Positions 8,443-16,305 of a stretch of 64,000 nt of DNA are shown piece after piece; within the stretch, counting starts at the first letter, position 1; each line of letters starts with the position of its first letter. The position numbers were made by a program, and so were the translations under genes. Origin of the DNA: Flavobacterium sp. Root186 (GTDB taxonomy: Bacteria > Bacteroidota > Bacteroidia > Flavobacteriales > Flavobacteriaceae); the NCBI RefSeq assembly GCF_001428525.1, contig NZ_LMHW01000017.1, forward strand, positions 186,001-250,000, read 5' to 3'. The notes under the pieces are model-generated. The model did not search any database. It saw nothing but the letters and a program-made list of their open reading frames with translations, and had not been told where the DNA came from.

Positions 8443-9315
8443 TTATCCTAATACTTCTTTTACTTTTTTACCAATTTCAGCTGGTGAATCAACAACGTAA
8501 ATTCCGTTGTCTCTCATGATTTGTTTTTTAGCAGCAGCTGTATCGTCAGAACCACCAACAATAGCACCTGCATGACCCATTGTTCTACCAGCAGGAGCAG
8601 TTTCTCCAGCGATAAAACCAATAACTGGTTTACGGTTACCATCAGCTTTTACCCATCTTGCAGCATCAGCTTCTAATTGACCTCCAATTTCACCAATCAT
8701 AATAATTGCTTCAGTTTCAGGATCGTTCATTAATAATTCAACAGCTTCTTTAGTTGTAGTCCCAATAATTGGATCTCCACCAATTCCGATAGCTGTAGTA
8801 ATTCCTAAACCTTGTTTTACAACCTGGTCAGCAGCTTCGTAAGTTAAAGTTCCAGATTTAGATACAATACCAACAGTTCCTTTTTTGAAAACAAAACCTG
8901 GCATAATACCAACTTTAGCTTCTCCCGGAGTAATAACACCTGGACAGTTTGGGCCAATTAATCTAGAATTTCTTTCTTTAACATAATTATTTGCTTTAAT
9001 CATATCTGCTACAGGAATTCCTTCTGTAATAGCAATAATTACTTTAATTCCAGCGTCAGCAGCTTCCATAATTGCATCAGCAGCAAAAGCTGGCGGAACA
9101 AAAATGATAGAAGTATCAGCTCCAGCTTGATCTACAGCATCTTTTACTGTATTAAAAACCGGGCGGTCTAAATGGCTTGATCCTCCTTTTCCCGGAGTAA
9201 CACCACCAACAACATTAGTACCGTACTCAATCATTTGAGAAGCGTGGAAAGTACCTTCGCTTCCTGTAAATCCCTGAACAATTATTTTGGAATCTTTATT
9301 AACTAAAACACTCAT
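8443..9315 (-). CDS. sucD: Succinyl-CoA ligase (ADP/GDP-forming), alpha subunit
   Basis: 290 residues, the normal length. The CoA-binding Rossmann part (about 1-125) starts with VQGFTGSEGTFHAS, followed by GGVTPGKGG and GPNCPGVITPGEAKVGIMPG. The C-terminal ligase part (about 150-290) carries GRTMGHAGAI, whose histidine is the one phosphorylated during catalysis. With a beta subunit (SucC, not in this window) it converts succinyl-CoA, phosphate and a nucleoside diphosphate to succinate, CoA and a triphosphate in the citric acid cycle. It has its own -7 box 35 bases upstream and a terminator downstream, so it is probably transcribed separately. Confidence 0.97.
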   Translation of the reverse strand: MSVLVNKDSKIIVQGFTGSEGTFHASQMIEYGTNVVGGVTPGKGGSSHLDRPVFNTVKDAVDQAGADTSIIFVPPAFAADAIMEAADAGIKVIIAITEGIPVADMIKANNYVKERNSRLIGPNCPGVITPGEAKVGIMPGFVFKKGTVGIVSKSGTLTYEAADQVVKQGLGITTAIGIGGDPIIGTTTKEAVELLMNDPETEAIIMIGEIGGQLEADAARWVKADGNRKPVIGFIAGETAPAGRTMGHAGAIVGGSDDTAAAKKQIMRDNGIYVVDSPAEIGKKVKEVLG

Positions 9316-9350
9316 GATATATATTTTATGTAGTTTTTAAAATTGTGTTG

Positions 9351-9358
9351 CAAAAATA
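9351..9358 (-). promoter_or_regulatory. -7 box (TAnnTTTG) for sucD
   Basis: On the minus strand the sequence reads TATTTTTG, 35 bases before the sucD ATG. No good -33 TTTG was seen at the expected distance. Confidence 0.4.
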
Positions 9359-9401
9359 AGGTTTTGTAATGTAATTTGCCTCTTTTATTGTCAAAAAAAT
9401 A

Positions 9402-9764
9402 TTAAGAAAATTGACTCATTTGATAACCTCTATAAAGCTTATCATCTTTTATTTGCCAAATCGTTGAGAAATGTGCCAATAACATTTCCTCACGCGGATT
9501 CTCGATTGTTTTTACATAATGAGAATAACGTACTGAAACTAAGTCATCTTCGGCAAGAATGTGGCTGATTCTAACTTTAGAACGCACGTATGCCCTGCTG
9601 AGTTCATTTGTTAATTCAACTATAGCATTGTAATCTAACTGAATAAAACCTTTAGTACTGTTCCATTCAATGATTACCTCAGGATGCAGATACGTTTTTA
9701 AAATTTCACTATCAATTAAGGCATCCGACTTATAAAATTTTTGAACAAACTCTTTTATAGACAT
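9402..9764 (-). CDS. NTF2-like (SnoaL-type) small protein
   Basis: 120 residues, no signal peptide. An N-terminal helix pair (SIKEFVQKFYKSDAL) is followed by HPEVIIEWNSTKGFIQLDY and a sheet region ending LLAHFSTIWQIKDDKLYRGY, the pattern of the NTF2/SnoaL cone-shaped fold. Proteins of this fold bind small ligands or act as simple isomerases; nothing here identifies a substrate. It starts one base after the second lpxD-like gene ends, so the two are translated from one mRNA. That tight link is all the context offers about its role. Confidence 0.75.
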   Translation of the reverse strand: MSIKEFVQKFYKSDALIDSEILKTYLHPEVIIEWNSTKGFIQLDYNAIVELTNELSRAYVRSKVRISHILAEDDLVSVRYSHYVKTIENPREEMLLAHFSTIWQIKDDKLYRGYQMSQFS

Positions 9765-9765
9765 A

Positions 9766-10695
9766 TTACTTCAATTTATTTAGAATTTCAGGAATCTTTT
9801 TGATATTAGCTAATTGCTTTAACTTTTCTCTTGATTCTTCGATTGGAGTTCCAAAATATGATTTTCCTCCTTCAACAGATTTAGTAACTCCAGTTTGCCC
9901 CATAATAACAGCCTTCGCTCCTATCGTAATACCGCTGGTTGTTCCAACTTGTCCCCAAATTGTAACTTCATCTTCAATAACAACACAGCCTGCAATACCG
10001 GTCTGTGAGGCAATTAAACATTTTTTTCCAATAACCGAATCATGTCCAACATGCACTTGATTGTCGATTTTTGTACCTTCCTTAATTGTCGTGTCTCCGG
10101 TAACTCCTTTATCAATTGTACAAAGAGCACCAATTCCAACATTATCCTCAATTACCACTCTTCCACCAGAAATTAACTGATCGAAACCTTCTGGACGTTT
10201 TTTATAGTAGAAAGCATCTGCTCCTAAAATAGTTCCGGCATGAATAATAACATTATCACCAATTACGGTATGATCATAAATAGAAACATTTGAGTGAATC
10301 AAACAGTTCTTCCCAATTTTTACATGATTACCAACAAAACTATTAGGCTGAATTACAGTTCCTTCTCCAATACTTGCTGAAGATGAAATCGCAACATTTG
10401 CGAATTGAAATGGCTTAAAATGTTTCGTTAAAGTATTAAAATCCCTGAAAGGGTCATCAGAAATTAAAAGAGCTTTACCTTCCGGGCATTCAACCTTTTT
10501 GTTTATTAAAACAATTGTTGCTGCAGATTGTAAAGCTTTGTCATAATATTTTGGGTGGTCAACAAAAACAATATCACCTGGTTCTACAACATGAATTTCG
10601 TTCATGCCTAAAACCTCAAAGTTTTTGTCACCAATAAATTCGCAGTTAAGCAAATTTGCAATTTCTTCTAAAGAGTGAACTTTTGGAAATTTCAT
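9766..10695 (-). CDS. LpxD-like acyltransferase paralogue (left-handed beta helix)
   Basis: 309 residues. An N-terminal LpxD-type domain (about 1-100) is followed by hexapeptide repeats (about 105-280) such as VIIHAGTILGADAFYY and IEDNVGIGALCTIDKGVTG. The motif DNQVHVGHDSVIG keeps the histidine that acts as general base in LpxD. It differs from the canonical LpxD encoded at 13771-14814: it is shorter and has DAFYYKKRPEG where canonical LpxD has DGFGF. It is thus a second UDP-sugar N-acyltransferase, perhaps for another acyl chain or sugar. It sits downstream of lpxA and efp on the same strand and directly before the NTF2-like gene. Confidence 0.85.
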   Translation of the reverse strand: MKFPKVHSLEEIANLLNCEFIGDKNFEVLGMNEIHVVEPGDIVFVDHPKYYDKALQSAATIVLINKKVECPEGKALLISDDPFRDFNTLTKHFKPFQFANVAISSSASIGEGTVIQPNSFVGNHVKIGKNCLIHSNVSIYDHTVIGDNVIIHAGTILGADAFYYKKRPEGFDQLISGGRVVIEDNVGIGALCTIDKGVTGDTTIKEGTKIDNQVHVGHDSVIGKKCLIASQTGIAGCVVIEDEVTIWGQVGTTSGITIGAKAVIMGQTGVTKSVEGGKSYFGTPIEESREKLKQLANIKKIPEILNKLK

Positions 10696-10700
10696 ATTTT

Positions 10701-10816
10701 TTAATTAGAAAATTTGTCAATTAGAGAATATGTCAATTAGAAAATGAGTCAGTTAGAAATGAAAAATCAAATTGTGCCGATTCACACATTATCTAATTGA
10801 CTCATTGACAAATTAT
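10701..10816. repeat. AT-rich inverted repeat between efp and the lpxD-like gene
   Basis: The left side repeats the unit TTGTCAATTAGA with small changes; the right side (10788-10816) holds TCTAATTGACTCATTGACAA, its complement. The 130-base gap can thus fold into a long imperfect hairpin. Confidence 0.6.
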
Positions 10817-10829
10817 CGTAATTAATAAA

Positions 10830-11396
10830 CTACTCTTTTACACGCTCCATGTAAGAACCTGAAGCAGTATCGATTTTAATTTTATCACCTTCGTTGATGA
10901 ACAACGGAACGTTTACAGATGCTCCAGTTTCTACTGTAGCACTTTTTGTAGCATTTGTAGCTGTATTTCCTTTTACTCCTGGCTCAGCATACGTAACTTC
11001 AAGAATCACAGATGTTGGCATATCTACAGATAAAGGTAAATCAGTTTCAGTATTAATCTGAACCATTACATTTGTTCCTTCTTTTAATAAACCCGGAGCA
11101 TCTAAGATGTTCTTGTTTAAAGAAATCTGTTCAAAAGTTTCAGCATTCATAAAGTGGAACTGATCTCCTTCTGGATATAAAAACTGAAAAGTATGTGTTT
11201 CAACACGAACATCTTCAATTTTGTGTCCAGCAGAAAATGTATTATCTAATACTTTTCCTGTTGTTAAACTTTTCAATTTTGTTCTTACGAAAGCTGGACC
11301 TTTCCCTGGTTTAACGTGAAGAAATTCAATTATTTTATAGATATCGTGATTAAATTTAATACACAATCCGTTTCTAATATCTGATGTAGATGCCAT
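10830..11396 (-). CDS. efp: Translation elongation factor P
   Basis: 188 residues, the usual length. It has the three-barrel layout, with the conserved loop KPGKGPAFVRTKLK at about residues 28-41. The lysine in that loop is the position modified in many bacteria. The C-terminal motif is GDKIKIDTASGSYMERV. EF-P relieves ribosomes stalled at consecutive prolines. It lies between lpxA and the second lpxD-like gene, and palindromic spacers on both sides suggest some transcriptional separation from them. Confidence 0.97.
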   Translation of the reverse strand: MASTSDIRNGLCIKFNHDIYKIIEFLHVKPGKGPAFVRTKLKSLTTGKVLDNTFSAGHKIEDVRVETHTFQFLYPEGDQFHFMNAETFEQISLNKNILDAPGLLKEGTNVMVQINTETDLPLSVDMPTSVILEVTYAEPGVKGNTATNATKSATVETGASVNVPLFINEGDKIKIDTASGSYMERVKE

Positions 11397-11410
11397 TTGT
11401 TTTTTATTTT

Positions 11411-11525
11411 TAGATTTTAGAATGTAGATTTAAATTCTTAAAGAATTAATAATCTACATTTTATTATTTTTATATTTATTTGAGCTTTAATGATGAAGTA
11501 AGAAATCTAAAATCAGAAATCTAAA
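11411..11525. repeat. AT-rich inverted repeat region between lpxA and efp
   Basis: AATGTAGATT at 11421-11430 pairs with AATCTACATT at 11451-11460. Flanking TAGATTTTAG and AAATCTAAAATC can extend the pairing. The same words recur in several other gaps of this window. Confidence 0.55.
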
Positions 11526-11533
11526 CTTTAAAA

Positions 11534-12319
11534 TTAATAATTCCCTGAATAACCTTTCATAATTCCTCGTGATGAATTTCTGATAAAATCAAGAATTTCA
11601 TCTCTCTCAGGAGTCGCTTCCATTTCAGCTTCAATAATACTTAAAGCTTGTGTTGTATTGTAATTTTTTTGATATAAAATTCTGTATATTTCCTGAATTT
11701 CTCTGATTTTTTCAGTACTAAATCCTCTTCTTCTTAAACCAACTGAATTGATACCAACATATGATAATGGCTCTTTAGCCGCTTTTGTATATGGAGGAAC
11801 ATCTTTTCTTACTAAAGATCCACCAGAAATCATAGCGTGATCTCCAATATGAATAAATTGGTGAATTGCTGCCAAACCTCCAATAACGGCATGATTACCA
11901 ACTACTACGTGACCTGCCAATGCAACACCATTTACAATAATTGCATTATTTCCAATCTCACAATCATGTGCAATATGCGCATAAGCCATTACTAAACAAT
12001 TGTTCCCAAGAATAGTTTGTCCAGAAGCTACAGTACCTCTGTTTATAGTAACACATTCTCTAATGGTACAGTTATCTCCAATAATTGCAAGAGAATCTTC
12101 TCCTCCAAATTTTAAATCTTGCGGCACCGCAGAAATTACAGCTCCTGGAAAAATGTTGCAATTTTTACCGATACGAGCACCTTCCATGATGGTCACGTTT
12201 GAACCAATCCAAGTACCGTCTCCAATAACAACATTATTGTGAATTGTTGTAAAAGGTTCAATTACAACATTTTTAGCGATTTTAGCGCCTGGATGAACAT
12301 ATGCTAATGGTTGATTCAT
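11534..12319 (-). CDS. lpxA: Acyl-ACP:UDP-N-acetylglucosamine O-acyltransferase
   Basis: 261 residues, normal length. Hexapeptide repeats form a left-handed beta helix over about residues 1-190 (VIGDGTWIGSNVTIMEGARI), followed by a helical C-terminus. The catalytic histidine lies in MAYAHIAHDCEIGNN. The substrate-binding loop GGLAAIHQFIHIG and the LRRRGFS motif are typical. It performs the first committed acyl transfer of lipid A biosynthesis. The gene starts 70 bases after lpxC-fabZ ends, in the order lpxD, lpxC-fabZ, lpxA typical of Bacteroidota. Confidence 0.96.
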   Translation of the reverse strand: MNQPLAYVHPGAKIAKNVVIEPFTTIHNNVVIGDGTWIGSNVTIMEGARIGKNCNIFPGAVISAVPQDLKFGGEDSLAIIGDNCTIRECVTINRGTVASGQTILGNNCLVMAYAHIAHDCEIGNNAIIVNGVALAGHVVVGNHAVIGGLAAIHQFIHIGDHAMISGGSLVRKDVPPYTKAAKEPLSYVGINSVGLRRRGFSTEKIREIQEIYRILYQKNYNTTQALSIIEAEMEATPERDEILDFIRNSSRGIMKGYSGNY

Positions 12320-12389
12320 CTATGTTTTATATTTTAATTAAAATAGTCTAATTTTTAGGGCAACAAACCTAAACAATAAATTTGATTAA

Positions 12390-13778
12390 TTATTGTTTTC
12401 TTGCAATTTGTGCCATTAATTCTGCCTCAGTTACTAATTTTCCGTTTGCGTAGGCATTAGCCTGCATATGACAGATCCCTCTTCTGATAGGAGAAATCAA
12501 CTCGCATTTGAAAATTAAGGTATCACCCGGCAATACTTTGTGTTTGAATTTAACATTGTCAATTTTCATGAAATATGTTAAATAATTTTCAGGATCCGGA
12601 ACGGTACTTAAAACTAAAATACCTCCTGTTTGTGCCATTGCTTCTACAATTAAAACCCCCGGCATTACTGGAGCTTCAGGAAAATGTCCTACGAAGAAAT
12701 TTTCATTCATCGTAACATTTTTTAAACCAACCACATGACGATCAGACATTTCTATAATTCTGTCAATCAACAAAAATGGAGGTCTGTGTGGCAGCATTGA
12801 CATGATTTTATGAATATCCATCAATGGCTCTTGATTTAAATCATAAACCGGAACATGATTTCTCTGTTCTATTTTAATAATCTTTGCCAGTTTTTTAGCA
12901 AACTGAGTGTTTACAAAGTGACCTGGTTTATTTGCGATAATTTTTCCTTGAATACGAACTCCAATTAAAGATAAATCTCCAATAACATCAAGCAATTTAT
13001 GTCTTGCGGCTTCGTTTGGATAGTGTAAAGTAAGATTATCTAAAACTCCGTTTGGTTTCACAGAAATCTCTTCTTTACCAAAAGCTTTCTTTAAATTAGC
13101 CATTGTAGATTCAGAAATTTCCTTGTCTACATAAACAATAGCATTATTTAAATCACCACCTTTAATTAAGCCATGCTCTAATAATGACTCTAATTCATGT
13201 AAAAAACTAAAAGTTCTTGAGCTTGCAATTTCTTGTTTAAAATCTGATAAACTCTTAAGTGTAGCATTTTGAGTTCCTAAAACTTTTGTACCAAAATCTA
13301 CCATCGTAGTTACTTGATACTCATCGCTTGGCATAACAAGGATTTCGCTTCCTGTTGCTTCATCAGTAAATGAAATAACTTCTTTTACCACATAAACATT
13401 ACGGCTTGCGTCTTGTTCTTCGATTCCGGCTTTTTCAATTGCTTCAACAAAATATTTTGATGAACCATCCATAATAGGAAGTTCAGAGGCATCTAATTCA
13501 ATAATAATATTATCCAAATCGCAACCAACTACTGCCGCTAAAACGTGTTCTGGAGTTTGTATTTTAACACCTAATTTTTCTAAATTAGTTCCTCTTTGCG
13601 TATTAACAACATAATTAGCGTCAGCCTCAATGACTGGCTGGCCTTGCAAATCTACTCTTACAAAAGTGAAACCATTATTAATTGGAGCTGGTTTAAAAGT
13701 CATTGTAACTTCTTTTCCAGTGTGTAATCCAACTCCTGTTAGTGAAATTTCATTTTTGATGGTCTTCTGTTTAACCAT
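12390..13778 (-). CDS. lpxC/fabZ: Bifunctional UDP-3-O-acyl-N-acetylglucosamine deacetylase / 3-hydroxyacyl-ACP dehydratase
   Basis: 462 residues from the chosen start MVKQKTIKNE; an ATG three codons upstream (13787) is possible. Residues 1-310 are LpxC: GVGLHTGKEV, the zinc ligand in TPEHVLAAVVG, and HKLLDVIGDLSLIG with a second ligand. Residues 320-462 are FabZ: MLPHRPPFLLIDRI and GHFPEAPVMPGVLIVEAMAQ carry the catalytic His and Glu. LpxC makes the irreversible step of lipid A synthesis; FabZ dehydrates hydroxyacyl-ACP, the acyl donor pool shared with lipid A. The fusion is a known Bacteroidota trait. Its start overlaps the end of lpxD by a few bases, implying translational coupling. Confidence 0.97.
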   Translation of the reverse strand: MVKQKTIKNEISLTGVGLHTGKEVTMTFKPAPINNGFTFVRVDLQGQPVIEADANYVVNTQRGTNLEKLGVKIQTPEHVLAAVVGCDLDNIIIELDASELPIMDGSSKYFVEAIEKAGIEEQDASRNVYVVKEVISFTDEATGSEILVMPSDEYQVTTMVDFGTKVLGTQNATLKSLSDFKQEIASSRTFSFLHELESLLEHGLIKGGDLNNAIVYVDKEISESTMANLKKAFGKEEISVKPNGVLDNLTLHYPNEAARHKLLDVIGDLSLIGVRIQGKIIANKPGHFVNTQFAKKLAKIIKIEQRNHVPVYDLNQEPLMDIHKIMSMLPHRPPFLLIDRIIEMSDRHVVGLKNVTMNENFFVGHFPEAPVMPGVLIVEAMAQTGGILVLSTVPDPENYLTYFMKIDNVKFKHKVLPGDTLIFKCELISPIRRGICHMQANAYANGKLVTEAELMAQIARKQ

Positions 13779-14814
13779 TATTTCCATTTTTTGGGTTTAT
13801 TATTTGTTTTTTTATTTCTTCAACTTCGGCAACAATTTTAGGAAGATTTTTAAAATGAACATACGATTTATTAAAATCAGTATATCCAAGAGATGGTGTT
13901 CCTTGCAGAATTTCATCATCTTTAATATTTCTTGCTACTCCGGACTGTGCCTGAAGCCTAACATTATTACCTATTACTAAGTGGCCTGCGATACCAACCT
14001 GCCCGCCAATCAAACAATTTTCGCCAATTTTAGTAGAACCTGCAACACCGCTCTGGGCAGCGATAACAGTGTTTTTACCAATTTCAACATTATGGGCGAT
14101 TTGAATTTGATTGTCTAATTTAACTCCTTGTCTAATAATTGTAGAACCAAGAGTTGCTCTGTCAATTGTAGTATTTGCACCAATATCTACATTATCTTCA
14201 ATAATAACGTTGCCAATTTGTGGCACTTTACTATAAACTCCTTCTTCATTTGGTACAAAACCAAAGCCGTCTGCACCTATAATAGTTCCTGAATGAATCG
14301 TACAATTGTTTCCAATTACAGTTTCAGAATATATTTTTGCGCCGGCAAAAATAAAGACATTATTGCCAATAACAACATTATCACCAATAAAACTGTTTGG
14401 ATAAATTTTTACATTATCTCCTAAAACTACATTTTGTCCAATATAACTAAAGCTTCCTAAATACAGATTTTCTCCATAAATAGTTCCTTCAGACATAAAA
14501 GACTGTGGTTCGATTCCATTTTTATTTAATTTTACCTGATTGTAAAAATGTAATAGTTTAGAAAAAGAAGCATAAGCATCTTCCACTTTTATTAATGTAG
14601 TAGTGATTTCCTGTTCAGGTATAAAGCTGTCATTTACAATCGTAACTGTTGCTCTTGTGGTATATATATAGTTGATATATTTCGGATTAGCCAAAAAAGT
14701 AAGAGATCCTTCCTCTCCTTCTTCTATCTTAGAAAGTCGAGAAACTTCTGCATTGGGATTTCCAACAACTTCTCCTTCTAAAATTCCTGCTATTTGTTCT
14801 GCTGTAAATTTCAT
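13771..14814 (-). CDS. lpxD: UDP-3-O-(3-hydroxyacyl)glucosamine N-acyltransferase
   Basis: 347 residues, full length. The N-terminal LpxD domain (1-100) contains LTFLANPKYINYIYTT. The hexapeptide helix (about 105-315) contains IHSGTIIGADGFGFVPN and the active-site block KLDNQIQIAHNVEIG, in which the second-last histidine is the general base. It adds the N-linked hydroxyacyl chain in lipid A synthesis. It starts 39 bases after the HD-protein gene ends and overlaps lpxC-fabZ, so all four genes probably form one operon. Confidence 0.96.
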   Translation of the reverse strand: MKFTAEQIAGILEGEVVGNPNAEVSRLSKIEEGEEGSLTFLANPKYINYIYTTRATVTIVNDSFIPEQEITTTLIKVEDAYASFSKLLHFYNQVKLNKNGIEPQSFMSEGTIYGENLYLGSFSYIGQNVVLGDNVKIYPNSFIGDNVVIGNNVFIFAGAKIYSETVIGNNCTIHSGTIIGADGFGFVPNEEGVYSKVPQIGNVIIEDNVDIGANTTIDRATLGSTIIRQGVKLDNQIQIAHNVEIGKNTVIAAQSGVAGSTKIGENCLIGGQVGIAGHLVIGNNVRLQAQSGVARNIKDDEILQGTPSLGYTDFNKSYVHFKNLPKIVAEVEEIKKQIINPKNGNNG

Positions 14815-14853
14815 CGCGACAAAAATATAAAAAATAGATTTTAAATGTTAATT

Positions 14854-16083
14854 TTAGATAAGTTGTTTTGGAAAACAGATATAATATTTTGTCACCAATT
14901 TAGATAATGATTTCAGATTCAACTGATCAGAAGCTTCAACGACATCTTCAATTGTCTTATCTTTTTTCAAAATTCGTATTGGTTCGGCAGCTTTACTATA
15001 AGCCTGATTCTTAATTTTACCTCTAAAAATAAAATAACCGGCATCTAATGCCGAAATATTATGTGCTTCTGCAAATTCTTCTTTTAAAGATTGGGATTCT
15101 TCCATCGGAATTTTTTCTGCACTAAGTTTAATCTTTAATAAATCTCTGTTAATGATCATTTTACTTAAAGTAGAAAGTATAAAATCAGGATGTCTCTGCC
15201 ATGCTTTTAAGGCACTGATGATATCAAAATCATCTAACTGAGAAAATAAATCCAGTTTTTCGGCATCAAAATCTTCAAGACTAATTTTGTTTTGCATAAA
15301 ATACAAAAGCGGTTCACTACAAGGAAGTTTAACTCCTTTTAAAGTAAGTTCTTTAGCTCGTTTCAACACTTTCATTAAAATTAACTCAGCAACCAAACTT
15401 GTTTTATGCAAATAAGCCTGCCAGTACATTAATCTTCTCGAAAGCAGAAATTTCTCTACAGAATAAATACCTTTTTCCTCAATCACCAGAACATTGTCAA
15501 CAACATTCATCATTTGAATTAAACGTTCTGAATTCACATTTCCTTCTGCAACCCCTGTATAAAAACTATCTCTTTTAAGATAATCCATTCTATCCATATC
15601 TAATTGACTTGAAATCAATTGCAGCATGAATTTTCTATGATATTCACCTTTAAACACCTGAATTGCCAGGCTTAATCTTCCATCAAATTCATCATTAAGC
15701 CTGTTCATAAACAATAATGAAATAGCTTCGTGATTTACATCTTCTACAATGCTTTTTTCCATAGCATGAGAAAACGGCCCGTGCCCAATATCATGCAGTA
15801 AGATAGCAATTAATAAAGCACATTCTTCTTCATTTGAAATAGCAACACCTTTAAAACGAAGACTTTCGACAGCCTTCTGCATTAAATGCATACAGCCCAA
15901 AGCATGATGAAAACGGGTATGATTTGCTCCCGGATAAACTAAATACGATAATCCCATTTGCGAAATACGGCGCAAACGCTGAAAATAAGGGTGTTGAATC
16001 AGGTCGTAGATTAGTTCGTTCGGTATTGTTATAAACCCGTATATTGGGTCATTGAATATTTTTAACTTGTTAATTTGAGTCAC
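14854..16083 (-). CDS. HD-domain phosphohydrolase (SAMHD1/dGTPase-like, COG1078 type)
   Basis: 409 residues. The metal site of the HD superfamily is complete: RFHHALG near residue 60, LLHDIGHGPFSHAME near 95 with the HD pair, and a later aspartate in SSQLDMDRMDYLKRD near 170. The region PYFQRLRRISQMGL is typical of the COG1078 group related to SAMHD1 and bacterial dGTPases. It may hydrolyse a nucleotide; the true substrate is not known for this subgroup. It is the first gene of the lipid A operon, with a -7 box 22 bases upstream of its ATG. Confidence 0.85.
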   Translation of the reverse strand: MTQINKLKIFNDPIYGFITIPNELIYDLIQHPYFQRLRRISQMGLSYLVYPGANHTRFHHALGCMHLMQKAVESLRFKGVAISNEEECALLIAILLHDIGHGPFSHAMEKSIVEDVNHEAISLLFMNRLNDEFDGRLSLAIQVFKGEYHRKFMLQLISSQLDMDRMDYLKRDSFYTGVAEGNVNSERLIQMMNVVDNVLVIEEKGIYSVEKFLLSRRLMYWQAYLHKTSLVAELILMKVLKRAKELTLKGVKLPCSEPLLYFMQNKISLEDFDAEKLDLFSQLDDFDIISALKAWQRHPDFILSTLSKMIINRDLLKIKLSAEKIPMEESQSLKEEFAEAHNISALDAGYFIFRGKIKNQAYSKAAEPIRILKKDKTIEDVVEASDQLNLKSLSKLVTKYYICFPKQLI

Positions 16084-16105
16084 TCTTTGGTTATTTTTTG
16101 GTCAA

Positions 16106-16113
16106 CAAATATA
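16106..16113 (-). promoter_or_regulatory. -7 box for the HD-lpxD-lpxC/fabZ-lpxA operon
   Basis: On the minus strand TATATTTG matches TAnnTTTG. It lies 22 bases upstream of the first ATG of the operon. No clear -33 element was found. Confidence 0.4.
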
Positions 16114-16305
16114 AGTAAATAAGTATAAATTCATTTGAGTTTTTAACTTAAAAAACAGATATTTACCATAAGTATTTTCTTAAATATTAAAAAGACGTAA
16201 AAAATAATTCAAAATAAATTTCAATTTATCACCCCTAATTTTATACTATTTTTAATACTTTTTAAGTTCTATACTTCTAAATTGCATTAAAATTAAAAAT
16301 TGTTT

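Noticed and set aside
13630..13980. Plus-strand frame across the lpxC/lpxD junction
   Set aside because: It is antisense to two well-conserved genes and has no family resemblance of its own.
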